A DNA stretch of 64,000 bases from Thiosocius teredinicola (GTDB taxonomy: Bacteria > Pseudomonadota > Gammaproteobacteria > Chromatiales > Chromatiaceae), in NCBI RefSeq assembly GCF_002009425.1, contig NZ_CP019936.1, positions 310,001-374,000 of the forward strand, in the 5' to 3' direction. The notes beneath the pieces are model-generated. The model was given only the letters and a program-made list of their open reading frames with translations. It had not been told where the DNA came from and did no database searches. Numbering within the stretch: position 1 is the first letter of the stretch; the number at the start of each line of letters is the position of its first letter. Made by a program: the position numbers and the translations under genes. Below are positions 17,288 to 28,433 of this stretch, one piece after another.

Positions 17288-18069
17288 AGATATCTCTCCC
17301 AATCTTCGGAGGCGTCACCGAATACCAGAAAATGCGGATTCAGCAGGGACTCTTTGGTGTTATATCGCAACGGCTCGAGGTGCGTGTCGGTCACCTTGCC
17401 GCCGGCGGCCTCTACCACGGCTTGAGCTGCAGCCGTGTCCCATTCAGAGGTTGGGCCAAGTCGAGGGTAAATGTCGGCCACCCCTTCTGCAACCAGGCAC
17501 AGCTTCAATGAGCTGCCCATGCTGACGATTTCATGCTCGCCCAGGCGCTCGAGAAAGCGCTTCAGGCTGTCGCCAGCGTGCGAACGGCTGCCGGCAACAC
17601 GCGCGACCGCACGGCGATTGCTTTGTACGGCGATCGGCTGCGTGCCTTTCTCTGGATCGATTTTCCACGCACCTTTGCCGACTTGTCCAACGTAGCTCAC
17701 GCCGCTCACCGGCACGTGTACGACGCCGACGGTCGGACAGCCGCGGTCGACCAAGGCGATGTTCACGGTGAATTCGCCGTTGCGCTTGACGAACTCGCGG
17801 GTGCCGTCGAGCGGGTCGATCAACCAATAGCGCGCCCATTGGCTGCGCACATCGAACGGGATGTCGGCCCCTTCTTCGGATAGGACAGGCGTGTCGGGAT
17901 CGAGTTCTCCCAATCGCTGAACGATGATGCGGTGCGATGCCAGATCGGCGGCAGTCAGCGGCGATTCGTCGTCCTTGTGTTCGACGGCGAAATCCTGATG
18001 ATAGACTGCCAGAATGGCGTCGCCGGCTGCTCGTGCGATATCGAGTAACTGCTCTGCCTGTTTATCCAT
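17284..18069 (-). CDS. cysQ: 3'(2'),5'-bisphosphate nucleotidase CysQ
   Basis: A 261-residue enzyme of the inositol-monophosphatase superfamily. It hydrolyses 3'-phosphoadenosine 5'-phosphate (PAP) to AMP, clearing the by-product of sulfate assimilation and sulfotransferases. Metal-site motifs are intact: SPLTAADLASH, LSEEGAD, WLIDPLDGTREF (around residue 83) and the C-terminal SEWDTAAAQAVVEAAGG. The length is typical. Its stop overlaps the start of the thioredoxin-like gene, so the two are co-transcribed. The link to a sulfotransferase gene at 49503 is metabolic only. Confidence 0.95.
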   Translation of the reverse strand: MDKQAEQLLDIARAAGDAILAVYHQDFAVEHKDDESPLTAADLASHRIIVQRLGELDPDTPVLSEEGADIPFDVRSQWARYWLIDPLDGTREFVKRNGEFTVNIALVDRGCPTVGVVHVPVSGVSYVGQVGKGAWKIDPEKGTQPIAVQSNRRAVARVAGSRSHAGDSLKRFLERLGEHEIVSMGSSLKLCLVAEGVADIYPRLGPTSEWDTAAAQAVVEAAGGKVTDTHLEPLRYNTKESLLNPHFLVFGDASEDWERYL

Positions 18070-18167
18070 GAACTACCTCTGCTTGGTGATTCGCGGCCAT
18101 TCCAGGCGGCGGCCGCGGGCATTCCATCATACAAAAATCCCCGTTGGCTTGGGGCGAGGAACATCGC

Positions 18168-18836
18168 GTGCTTGACTGGCAAAACATCGATACCGTGCTG
18201 CTGGATATGGACGGTACGCTGCTGGATCTGCATTTCGACAACCATTTCTGGCTCGAGCACGTACCGCGGCGTTACGCCGAGATGCATGGTCTGAGCGAAG
18301 CGGAGGCACGCAGCGAACTCCACCAGCGTTACAGCGACATTCAGGGTACGCTGGAATGGTATTGCGTCGATCACTGGACGCGCGAGCTGGGCCTGGATAT
18401 CGCCCTTCTGAAGGAAGAGGTCGACCACCTGATCGCAGTGCATCCGCACGTAGTTGATTTTCTCGACCTGCTGAAACAGGCCGGCAAGCGGCGTGTTCTG
18501 GTGACCAACGCCCACCAGAAGTCGCTGCAATTGAAGATGAACCGCACCCGCTTGCGCGACCGCCTCGATCACGTCGTCTGTGCGCACGATCTGTTGCTGC
18601 CCAAAGAGAACGATGCGTTCTGGGGGCGTCTGCAAAAACAGGAAAGTTTCGATCCGCAGCGTACCCTGTTCGTCGACGACAGCCTGGCGGTATTGCGGTC
18701 GGCGCAACGCTACGGCATTGCGCACCTACTGATGATCTTGTTTCCCGACACGCGCCAGCCGGTGCGCGAACGCGCCGAGTTCAATGCGGTGCATGGTTTC
18801 TCGGAAGTATTGCCGTCGCTGCGCGCGGCACTCTAG
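18168..18836 (+). CDS. yrfG: GMP/IMP nucleotidase YrfG (HAD family)
   Basis: A 222-residue HAD-superfamily phosphatase. Motif I is LLDMDGTLLDL (around residue 12), motif II is VTNAH, and motif III/IV has a lysine in LPKEND plus FVDDS. The family dephosphorylates purine nucleotides (GMP, IMP). Start GTG 18168 has GAGGA (18156-18160) seven bases upstream and gives the 222-residue length usual for YrfG; a start at 18144 would add eight residues. The gene is divergent from cysQ. Confidence 0.92.
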   Translation: MLDWQNIDTVLLDMDGTLLDLHFDNHFWLEHVPRRYAEMHGLSEAEARSELHQRYSDIQGTLEWYCVDHWTRELGLDIALLKEEVDHLIAVHPHVVDFLDLLKQAGKRRVLVTNAHQKSLQLKMNRTRLRDRLDHVVCAHDLLLPKENDAFWGRLQKQESFDPQRTLFVDDSLAVLRSAQRYGIAHLLMILFPDTRQPVRERAEFNAVHGFSEVLPSLRAAL

Positions 18837-18851
18837 ACAGCTATCGGGCGC

Positions 18852-21347
18852 TCACGTATTGCTGGCGGCCGGTCGGCCGACCAGGTATCCCTGCAGATAG
18901 TCGCATTGCTCCGCGGCCAGGAAGGTGCGTTGATCATCGGTCTCGACGCCCTCGGCCACCACCTTCATGCCCAAGGCGTGCGCCAGTCGGATGATGGCCT
19001 GGATCAGCTTTTCGTCGTTGTGCACCTTACCGATCCCGGCGATGAAGCTCTGATCGATCTTGACGTAGTCGAAAGGGAAACGACGCAGGTGCCCGAGCGA
19101 GGCATGCCCCGTGCCGAAATCATCAAGCGCGATGCGTACGCCCCGGCGTTTCAGTTCATGCAAGACACGTGACGCGGCGCGCAGGTCGCTTTCCAGCGTG
19201 TCTTCGGTGATCTCGAGAATCAGGCGCGATGGCGCCAAGCGGCCGGTGTCCAGGCGATCGAACAGACGTTGGGCAAAGGCGTCGTCGTGCAGCAGGCGGG
19301 CGCTGAGATTGATCGACAATGGCGTATTGGCGTCGGGACTCTTGTCCGGGATCTGATCGAGCGCCCAGTCGCTGATGGCGCTGCACAGACCGGCGTCCGC
19401 CAGGGCGTCCATGAAAGATGCCGGGCGCAGCATGCCTTGCTGGGAATGCGGCCAACGCAGCAGCGACTCGTAACAATGCAGGTGACCGTCGCCCATGGCG
19501 ATCACCGGCTGGAAATGCAGTTGGAGTTCATGCGCCTTGACCGCATCGCGCAGCTCGTTCTCGAGGGTATGCTGGGCCACGGCAGCTGCGGTGAGTTCTT
19601 CACTGACATAGCGATAGCTCGACCCGTCGTCGCGTTTGGCTGCGTACATGGCGGCATCCGCCTGCTGGATCAGGTGATCGGGGTCGGTGCCGTCGGCGGG
19701 CGCTACGGCGATGCCGATCGATGCCCCGCTGTAGAACACGTGACCCTCGAACTCAAACGGTTGCTTGATTGCACTCAGTGCCTTGGCCGCAAGCAACGAC
19801 ATCTCGTCGCGCACATTGAGATTCTCGAGCAGCACAGCGAACTCGTCGCCCCCCAGCCGGGCGACGATGTCGTCCTGTCGAAACACCTTGCTCAGACGCT
19901 TGGCGATCTCGATCAACATCTGATCGCCGGCCGCATGGCCGTAGCTGTCGTTGATCTGTTTGAAGCGGTCGAGGTCGATGAACAGCAGGCCGAGCATCGA
20001 CTCGTGCCGCACGGCCTTGTCGACGGCCATCGCCAGCTTGCGCCGGAACAGGGTGCGATTGGGAAGACCGCTGAGCGAATCGTGGTGTGCCAGGTGATCG
20101 AGTTGGCGTTCGCGCGAGCGTACCTGGGCCTGCATCTCGGCGAAGGCGTTGAGCAGGTCGCGTGTTTCACTGACTGCCGGCGGCATAGGCTGTACGGTCT
20201 GCGCGTTCCTTGCGTGTGCCTTGAGGTTTTCGGCAAGCAGGCGTATCGGCCGCAGGATCAGTCGGTCGACACTGAAATACCCGATGATGCCGAACAACAA
20301 CAGGATGGCCAGCGCGGCCACCAACACGGTGCCCAGGCCGAGGCTCACCTTGGCCAAGGTGTCGACCTGTTTTCTCGATTGTGACTGCAGTTCGACACGC
20401 AGGATGTCGAGGCGTTGCGCCATGCGCCCGAGCAGCGGTTCGATCTGTTCGGACATATAGGTCGTATCGGTTCGCCAGGTTGGGCTGTCGAGCAGTGTCG
20501 CGAGGCGTTGATAGGCATTTCGCCAAGCTTCGGCGTAGGCGGCGAGCGAATCGATCTGGGTCGCTACGACCTTGTCCGAATCCGGCGTAGAGACATCCGT
20601 CAATGACGCGAGCATCTCGTTTACCTGGCCGGCATACAGCGTTACGTTTTGTGCCCTTACCTGCATGCCGGTCTGCGGATCGATGGCATGCGCACCGAAG
20701 CGATTGGCGATGATCAGCCTGAGTTCGTCGGTCATGCGCAGCCACGCTTTGCGCAAGCTGTAGAGCCGCTCGAGCGTCTTGACGACATCTGCTTCGGCAC
20801 CGGAGCCGGTGCTGTCTATCAGGGCATCGAGGTGAGCGACGAACAGACTGTTGTTCGGTTGTAGTTCATTCTCGATGATCTCCGATGCCGGAAACCAACG
20901 TGCCGGGTCCGAGCGGATCTCGATCAGGGCATCGACGCGCCGGCCAAGTTCGGCGGTGCTGTCATACAGCGATCGCGTGATCAGGGCGGCGTCGAGGTTG
21001 TGACTGGATTCGCCATCGTCGGCCAATCGATTGAAGGCATTGCGCACCTGCCTGCTGCTCGTCTCCAGGCGTTGCTGCGTCTCCGGTGCCGGGTTCATCA
21101 GGTAGCCGTGCAGCAGCAACTGCATCCGATGCAGCTGGGCGTAACTGTCGTTCAGGTAAACCAGGCTCTGTTCGCGCTGCGTAGCGGCACGCAGGCTGCG
21201 CGTGCTGACATCCGCGATATACCGATAGGTAACCAGCGCCACGATAATGAACAACAGCGCCAACACGCTGACGATGACGGCGTAGCGCAAACGGTAGCTC
21301 GGAAGCTTCTGCTGCTGCAGTGGTGACGGGATATCGGAATGACGCAT
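18852..21347 (-). CDS. Membrane GGDEF-EAL protein with periplasmic sensor
   Basis: An 831-residue cyclic di-GMP enzyme. A transmembrane helix at about 21-40 is followed by a large periplasmic helical domain (about 45-330), a second helix (about 333-355), a HAMP-like linker, GGDEF (about 420-590) and EAL (about 600-825). The GGDEF site is intact (RLGGDEF). The EAL motif reads ESLLRW, with E kept; NLSARLL, EITED, DDFGTGHASL, KIDQSF and EGVET are all present, so phosphodiesterase activity is likely and dual function possible. The gene starts 18 bases after the PhnD-like binding-protein gene, so the two are co-transcribed. The periplasmic domain is a plausible docking surface for that protein. 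Confidence 0.9.
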   Translation of the reverse strand: MRHSDIPSPLQQQKLPSYRLRYAVIVSVLALLFIIVALVTYRYIADVSTRSLRAATQREQSLVYLNDSYAQLHRMQLLLHGYLMNPAPETQQRLETSSRQVRNAFNRLADDGESSHNLDAALITRSLYDSTAELGRRVDALIEIRSDPARWFPASEIIENELQPNNSLFVAHLDALIDSTGSGAEADVVKTLERLYSLRKAWLRMTDELRLIIANRFGAHAIDPQTGMQVRAQNVTLYAGQVNEMLASLTDVSTPDSDKVVATQIDSLAAYAEAWRNAYQRLATLLDSPTWRTDTTYMSEQIEPLLGRMAQRLDILRVELQSQSRKQVDTLAKVSLGLGTVLVAALAILLLFGIIGYFSVDRLILRPIRLLAENLKAHARNAQTVQPMPPAVSETRDLLNAFAEMQAQVRSRERQLDHLAHHDSLSGLPNRTLFRRKLAMAVDKAVRHESMLGLLFIDLDRFKQINDSYGHAAGDQMLIEIAKRLSKVFRQDDIVARLGGDEFAVLLENLNVRDEMSLLAAKALSAIKQPFEFEGHVFYSGASIGIAVAPADGTDPDHLIQQADAAMYAAKRDDGSSYRYVSEELTAAAVAQHTLENELRDAVKAHELQLHFQPVIAMGDGHLHCYESLLRWPHSQQGMLRPASFMDALADAGLCSAISDWALDQIPDKSPDANTPLSINLSARLLHDDAFAQRLFDRLDTGRLAPSRLILEITEDTLESDLRAASRVLHELKRRGVRIALDDFGTGHASLGHLRRFPFDYVKIDQSFIAGIGKVHNDEKLIQAIIRLAHALGMKVVAEGVETDDQRTFLAAEQCDYLQGYLVGRPAASNT

Positions 21348-21365
21348 CGCAGGCGACCAACAAGG

Positions 21366-22223
21366 TCAGTAGGACTCGCCCGTGATTCTGCGCACCACCG
21401 AGCGGATCAGGTCGTAGTCGCTGTCTTTGGCATCTCTGATGCCCGTCATGCGCATGCTTTGCAGCACGGCGCGGCCTTCGTGCGACAGGTTCAAATCACG
21501 CAGGGCCTGAATCAGCTTTTTGCGTAGTTCTGGTTCGATATCCGGGGTGACCGCCCACGGCAGATGCGGCAGGGGTTTGCCATAGGCCAATACGCGCAGT
21601 TGCTCGGTGCGAATCTGGCGTTGCACGCTGGGCAGCAGGGTGACCACGTCGCCGGCCGCTGCCGCGTCCGCCTGACCGTAGTACAGGCCGATCGTAGCCT
21701 TCGGCGGATTCTGTGCGAACTGTTCCAGGTAGTCTCCGGGTTGCAGTCCGGCCTCGCGCAGCATATCGACTGCCACGATATAACTGACCAGTGCGCTCTT
21801 GCCGCCGCCGAACAGGATCTTCTGTCCTTTCAATGCTGCCAAGGTTTTGAATGGGGCGTCACGCCGCACCCAGATCGTTGTGCGCAAGGTGTCTCTGCCG
21901 AACTCTTCGTTGCGCGCGATAACCAGGTGGCCGTACTGCCGGTGGGCGCGAATGTAGTGATACTGGTTGTAGTGAATAAGGTCGTAGTCGCCGCGCTCGA
22001 TCGCGGCCCAGAAGGCGGGATAGTCCGCCGGCGTATGCAAGGTGACGGGTACACCGAGTCGCTCGGTCAGATAGTCCGCTAGGGGTTGGAAGAAGCGCTG
22101 CGTGACTTCAGCGGAGCGACGGGGAAAGACGCCCAACTTGATCTCGTCGGGCGCTGCGTGTGCCGGCAGAGAAAGCAGGAACCCGATGAACAGCAGCAAG
22201 AGAAGTCGTGTTGCGGTAATCAT
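21366..22223 (-). CDS. Periplasmic PhnD-like substrate-binding protein
   Basis: A 285-residue exported protein with a Sec signal (about residues 1-23, cleavage after AHA). The mature part follows the PhnD/SsuA fold: IKLGVFPRRSA start, FFQPLADYLTERLG, a hinge at YDLIHYNQYHY, KGQKILFGGGKSALVSYIV, and YGQADAAAAGD. Such proteins bind phosphonates, phosphite or other small anions for ABC transporters. No permease or ATPase gene is here. The next gene, 18 bases downstream, is a membrane GGDEF-EAL protein, suggesting a sensory rather than transport role. The ligand is unknown. Confidence 0.87.
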   Translation of the reverse strand: MITATRLLLLLFIGFLLSLPAHAAPDEIKLGVFPRRSAEVTQRFFQPLADYLTERLGVPVTLHTPADYPAFWAAIERGDYDLIHYNQYHYIRAHRQYGHLVIARNEEFGRDTLRTTIWVRRDAPFKTLAALKGQKILFGGGKSALVSYIVAVDMLREAGLQPGDYLEQFAQNPPKATIGLYYGQADAAAAGDVVTLLPSVQRQIRTEQLRVLAYGKPLPHLPWAVTPDIEPELRKKLIQALRDLNLSHEGRAVLQSMRMTGIRDAKDSDYDLIRSVVRRITGESY

Positions 22224-22290
22224 GGTTGCGGGCGATCAACGGTGAGTGTCAACTTTCGCCTGTGCGCATCGCGACAGCCGAAGCCGGGCG

Positions 22291-22671
22291 TCAGCTGTCC
22301 CACCGCTTGAAACGTTTACGACAATACGCCAGCAACTCGGCGTAGTTGCGGAAATGCAGCTCAAAGTGCGTTTCTGCAGGTTCATCGTACTCGCACCAAT
22401 CATTCTGATAGTCGCGGCACACCTGCGGGCGCTGCGCGTAGATCGCGCAGCCCCCCGAAGACTGTAGATGCTCGCATTGGCCGCGCACCAGCAAATACCA
22501 GCCGCTCTCGTCGCGATACACCTCGATGTGCTCGTGCGATATCTGCCACAGTACATGGTCGAAGTCGGCCTTCGAGCGCAGTGGCCCGAGGGCCTCCGTC
22601 ATATAGGTACAACAGGTCGATCCATGGCAGCGGCTGCACTTGTTGTCGACCGGGATGACGGCGTCGGTCAT
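22291..22671 (-). CDS. YkgJ-family cysteine-cluster protein
   Basis: A 126-residue cytoplasmic protein with the YkgJ/UPF0153 cysteine pattern: [10 protein letters not shown] near the N-terminus, then [23 protein letters not shown], and a final cysteine in NDWCEY. The family is thought to bind zinc or iron; its function is not established. The ATG overlaps the rhlB stop by four bases (ATGA), so it is translated with the helicase. Confidence 0.88.
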   Translation of the reverse strand: MTDAVIPVDNKCSRCHGSTCCTYMTEALGPLRSKADFDHVLWQISHEHIEVYRDESGWYLLVRGQCEHLQSSGGCAIYAQRPQVCRDYQNDWCEYDEPAETHFELHFRNYAELLAYCRKRFKRWDS

Positions 22672-24038
22672 GCAGGCGCAGAGCCGTCGGCCTTGGGCGG
22701 ACGACGTCTGCGGCGCCGCGGTTTTTTGGCGGCTGCCTGGTCGCCCTGATTCTGCGGCTTGTCGCCGCTGTTGCCGGAAGGTCCGCGCCGCGGTTTGCGG
22801 CCGCCACCGTCGCGGCGTTGTACCCGGTCGGCTTTGTCGATACGCACCCGGCTGGCCGGATCGACGTCGGCCAGCAATTCACTGGCGACAGAGTCGACCG
22901 GCACCTTGTGCCCGATGTATTGCTCGATGTCGGGCAGCGAGAACGCGTAGGTCTCACAGACGAACGAGATTGCATCGCCTTCGGCGCCGGCGCGTGCGGT
23001 GCGTCCGATACGGTGGACATAGTCCTCGGCGTCTTCGGGCAGGTCATAGTTGATGACGTGGGTGACCCCCTCGATGTGCAGGCCGCGTGCTGCCACATCG
23101 GTCGCCACCAGTACCGATACCTCGCCACTGGAGAATCGCTTGAGCAGGTTGATGCGCTTCTTTTGCGGAACATCGCCGGACAGGATTGCGGCCTGATAGC
23201 CGTTGCCTTCGAGATAGCCCCAGACCTTATCCGCCTCACGTTTAGTATTGATGAACACAATCACGCGCGCGTTCTCGATCGTGCGCATCAAGCCGATCAG
23301 CAGCGGGATCTTTTCGTCGTTGGCCACCATGTAGGCGGTTTCTTTCACCCTGTCCGCCGTGATCTGTTCGGCTTCCACGACGATTTTCTGCGGGTTGTTC
23401 ATATGCTCGTAGGCCAGTTCGGTCACGCGGTAAGACAACGTGGCCGAAAACAGCAGCCCCTGGCGTTCGGCAGGCGGCGGGCAGCGGCGCAGCAGATAGC
23501 GGATATCCTTGATGAAGCCGAGATCGAACATGCGGTCGGCCTCGTCGAGCACCAGGATCTGGATTGCCCGCAAATCGAAAACATGTTGTTTGAAATAATC
23601 AATGATGCGGCCCGGGGTGCCGATCAGGATGTCGACGCCCTCTTCGAGGGATTTGCGCTGGGACTCATAACCGGTACCGCCGTAGACCACGCGCACCTTC
23701 AAACCGGTGTGCGCCGCCAATACCTCGGCATCATTGAATATCTGAATCGCGAGTTCGCGGGTCGGTGCCAGCATCAAGGCGCGCGGCTGGTTCGGTCGAC
23801 GCGACATCTCCGCGGGTTCCTGGTCGAGCAGGTGCAATGTGGCCAGCAGGAATGCGGCGGTTTTGCCGGTGCCGGTCTGCGCCTGGCCGGCTACGTCGCG
23901 ACCGTCGAGGGCGATCGGCAGGGTTTCCGCCTGTATCGGGGTACAGTATTCGAAGCCGGCGTCTCGTACGCCGTCCATGATGGCCTCGGAAAAGGGGAAA
24001 CTGTCGAATCGGGTCTTGCTCAGGTGTTTTTCGCTCAT
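22668..24038 (-). CDS. rhlB: DEAD-box RNA helicase RhlB
   Basis: A 456-residue ATP-dependent RNA helicase of the RNA degradosome type. Domain 1 has the Q motif (TPIQAETLP), [29 protein letters not shown] ([12 protein letters not shown]) and SAT. Domain 2 has [17 protein letters not shown] and [10 protein letters not shown]. The C-terminal tail (about 395-456) is rich in arginine, lysine and proline and probably binds RNA. It is divergent from trxA-rho, the same neighbourhood as in Escherichia coli, which strengthens the RhlB assignment over RhlE or SrmB. The ykgJ-like gene is coupled downstream. Confidence 0.95.
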   Translation of the reverse strand: MSEKHLSKTRFDSFPFSEAIMDGVRDAGFEYCTPIQAETLPIALDGRDVAGQAQTGTGKTAAFLLATLHLLDQEPAEMSRRPNQPRALMLAPTRELAIQIFNDAEVLAAHTGLKVRVVYGGTGYESQRKSLEEGVDILIGTPGRIIDYFKQHVFDLRAIQILVLDEADRMFDLGFIKDIRYLLRRCPPPAERQGLLFSATLSYRVTELAYEHMNNPQKIVVEAEQITADRVKETAYMVANDEKIPLLIGLMRTIENARVIVFINTKREADKVWGYLEGNGYQAAILSGDVPQKKRINLLKRFSSGEVSVLVATDVAARGLHIEGVTHVINYDLPEDAEDYVHRIGRTARAGAEGDAISFVCETYAFSLPDIEQYIGHKVPVDSVASELLADVDPASRVRIDKADRVQRRDGGGRKPRRGPSGNSGDKPQNQGDQAAAKKPRRRRRRPPKADGSAPA

Positions 24039-24196
24039 GGCCGGGAAGCATACCTGAAATCCCGTCAGGACAAGCGCTAAGGGCTTGAATTAAGCGGACT
24101 GATCGGCTCAAATGCCGGTATCCGCGCAAAGAGGTTGTGGTCCGGCAACGCCGGGCATGGGCTTCTCCCACGCGACAGGGAGCCCTTCGGGCGACC

Positions 24197-24202
24197 TATA
24201 TT
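24197..24202 (+). promoter_or_regulatory. Candidate -10 element upstream of trxA
   Basis: TATATT lies 30 bases before the trxA start in the rhlB/trxA divergent gap. The best -35 match (GCGACA, 24172-24177) is poor and spaced 19 bases, so this is only suggestive. A small CCGGC-AAC-GCCGG hairpin lies further upstream (about 24142-24154). Confidence 0.3.
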
Positions 24203-24231
24203 GTGTATTCCGACTTATTTGGAGAACGTCA

Positions 24232-24558
24232 GTGAGTGACAAGATCGTTCATGTAACGGACGACAATTTTGAAAGCGAAGTGCTGCAATCGTCAGAACCG
24301 GTGCTGGTGGACTACTGGGCAGAATGGTGCGGCCCCTGCAAGATGATCGCCCCGGTCCTTGACGAGATTGCCGGCGAATACGACGGACGCGTCAAAATCG
24401 CCAAATTGAACATCGACGACAATCCGAACACGCCGCCGCGCTACGGCATTCGCGGCATTCCCACGTTGATGCTGTTCAAGGACGGCGAGGTCGAAGCGAC
24501 CAAGGTCGGCGCCGTGTCGAAGTCGCAACTTACCGCTTTCATCGACAGCAACCTGTAA
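24232..24558 (+). CDS. trxA: Thioredoxin 1
   Basis: A 108-residue cytoplasmic thioredoxin. The active site [10 protein letters not shown] is followed by [22 protein letters not shown] and the cis-proline in RGIPTLMLF. It reduces protein disulfides using electrons from thioredoxin reductase. Start GTG 24232 has GGAGA (24221-24225) six bases upstream and gives the standard length; a longer frame from 24112 adds nothing conserved. It is followed by a terminator and then rho, the conserved trxA-rho order. Confidence 0.96.
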   Translation: MSDKIVHVTDDNFESEVLQSSEPVLVDYWAEWCGPCKMIAPVLDEIAGEYDGRVKIAKLNIDDNPNTPPRYGIRGIPTLMLFKDGEVEATKVGAVSKSQLTAFIDSNL

Positions 24559-24570
24559 ACCAGCGAACAG

Positions 24571-24595
24571 GCGGCGCCCCGGCGCCGCTGTTTTT
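24571..24595 (+). terminator. Rho-independent terminator after trxA
   Basis: GCGGCGC (24571-24577) pairs with GCGCCGC (24582-24588), followed by TGTTTTTA. This is a classic GC stem and T-run 12 bases after the trxA stop. Confidence 0.8.
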
Positions 24596-24744
24596 ACCCT
24601 TTACGCGCACGCAGAGCGTGCTAAACTTCCGGCTGGCTCCCCCTGAGCCGCACTTCCTATTTTTACTTTTCAGCAGATGCCGGCGCTTTCGCGCCTTTCC
24701 CCCGGACAACTCCGACAGAACTAGCGTGTTCCCCAAGGCTGGAC

Positions 24745-26815
<2,071 letters not shown>

Positions 26816-27011
26816 TCGACACTACGGATTTCCGGGTGAGTCACCTTTGGGTGTGCGTTGCCGAGCGACTCGGGTGCACCGCGTTTGCCGCCTTCCAATC
26901 CCGATCAGCCGGAATCGACGGAAAGACCGATCCCGGCGTGCAAGCCGCGGACAAGGGTATATCATCGGGTTAAAGCCGCCCGGTTCCGCCCGGGCCGACG
27001 GATAGGGGGTC

Positions 27012-28433
27012 ATGGGACAGGAAATCACCGACAGTCGATTCGACGCCTCGGCATTCACCGAGTTTCGGCGGCGCCTGGATGCCGAAACCGCGCTGTTGGC
27101 GAACTGGATTGCCGACGAGCGTCTGGCCGATGACGAGCGCTATTTCGGTTTCGAGATCGAAGGCTGGTTGGTCGACGAATCCGCGCAGCCGGCTGCGCGT
27201 AACCAGGAGTTTCTCGCCGCCGTCGACGATCCGATGGTGGTGCCGGAGCTGGCGTGTTTCAACTTCGAGATTAATTCGGCGCCATTGTTGCTGGCCCCGG
27301 GGGCGCTCGACGCCATGCACAATGCCCTGCGTTCACGCTGGCAGCAGTGTGAGCGCAAGGCCGCCGAGCTCGATCTTCGCCCGTTGATGGTCGGCATACT
27401 GCCGACCGTGCGCAGTTCGGATCTGTCGCTCGACAGCATGTCGCCGATGGAGCGCTACCGCGCGATAAACGATCAGATATTCAGGCTGCGCCACGGTGAG
27501 CCGATCATGCTCGATATCCAGGGCGCGGAGCGGCTGCAGCATCAGCATGACGACGTCATGCTCGAGGCCGGCACAACCTCCTTGCAGATCCATGTCCAGG
27601 TCAGCGCACGCGAAGCGGCACGTGCATTCAATGTCAGCAAGATGGTGTCGGCGATCACGGTCGGTGCGGCAGCCAACGCGCCCTTCCTGTTCGGTCGCCA
27701 ACTGTGGCGCGAGACGCGCATTCCGTTATTTGAACAGGCGGTTGCGGTCGGTGGCAGCGACTACAGCAAGCGCGTGACCTTCGGTATCCGCTACGCCGAG
27801 CGCAGCATCCTCGAAACGTTCGAGGCCAACCGCACGCGTTACCCGGTGATACTGCCCGACCTGATGGATGAGCCGGTCGAGCGACTGGCCCATCTGCGCC
27901 TGCACAACGGTACCATCTGGCGTTGGAACCGCCCGTTGATCGGCTTCGACGAGCACGGCAAACCGCACTGCCGGATCGAACACCGCGTGACGGCGGCAGG
28001 GCCGACACCCGTGGATGCACTCGCCAACACGGCGCTGTACCTCGGGCTGTTCGAGGCGCTGATGCGCTCGGGTGACGCGCTGGAGAACTTGCTGCCGTTC
28101 GACACGGCACGCGCGAATTTCTATGCCGCCGCGCGCGATGGCCTGGCGGCCCGCATACGCTGGCTCGACGGTGGCGAGCAGACGCTGGCCGAACATCTGA
28201 CATCCCATCTGGTAGATACCGCGGTTGAGGGTTTGGTCTCGGCCGGGGTGTCGCATGACGAAGCCGAGCACTGGTTGAGTGTGATTCGCGGACGTGCCGA
28301 ACGCATGCGGACCGGCGCCGACTGGCAGGTGGCCTGGGTTGAACGCCACGGGCGCGATTTTCCTGCACTGGTCGATGCCTACGCCGAACGGCAGGTAAGC
28401 AACACCCCGGTGCACGAATGGAGTTTGACGTGA
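27012..28433 (+). CDS. GCS2-family carboxylate-amine ligase-like protein
   Basis: A 473-residue protein of the glutamate-cysteine ligase family 2 type. Visible features include FGFEIEGWLVDE near residue 45 (metal/ATP-binding acidic residues), NFEINSAPLLL, ASIQIHVQV-like TSLQIHVQVS near residue 195, and the RIEHR segment near residue 320. The family condenses an amino group with the gamma-carboxylate of glutamate or a related acid using ATP. The real substrate here is unknown. Its TGA overlaps the start of an M14-like hydrolase gene, so the two form a coupled pair that may make and break the same amide. Confidence 0.75.
   Translation: MGQEITDSRFDASAFTEFRRRLDAETALLANWIADERLADDERYFGFEIEGWLVDESAQPAARNQEFLAAVDDPMVVPELACFNFEINSAPLLLAPGALDAMHNALRSRWQQCERKAAELDLRPLMVGILPTVRSSDLSLDSMSPMERYRAINDQIFRLRHGEPIMLDIQGAERLQHQHDDVMLEAGTTSLQIHVQVSAREAARAFNVSKMVSAITVGAAANAPFLFGRQLWRETRIPLFEQAVAVGGSDYSKRVTFGIRYAERSILETFEANRTRYPVILPDLMDEPVERLAHLRLHNGTIWRWNRPLIGFDEHGKPHCRIEHRVTAAGPTPVDALANTALYLGLFEALMRSGDALENLLPFDTARANFYAAARDGLAARIRWLDGGEQTLAEHLTSHLVDTAVEGLVSAGVSHDEAEHWLSVIRGRAERMRTGADWQVAWVERHGRDFPALVDAYAERQVSNTPVHEWSLT

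Noticed and set aside
19269-20384. A 371-residue open frame on the plus strand
   Set aside because: It is antisense to the GGDEF-EAL gene and has low-quality composition.
22818-24080. A 420-residue open frame on the plus strand
   Set aside because: It is antisense to rhlB and has no family features.
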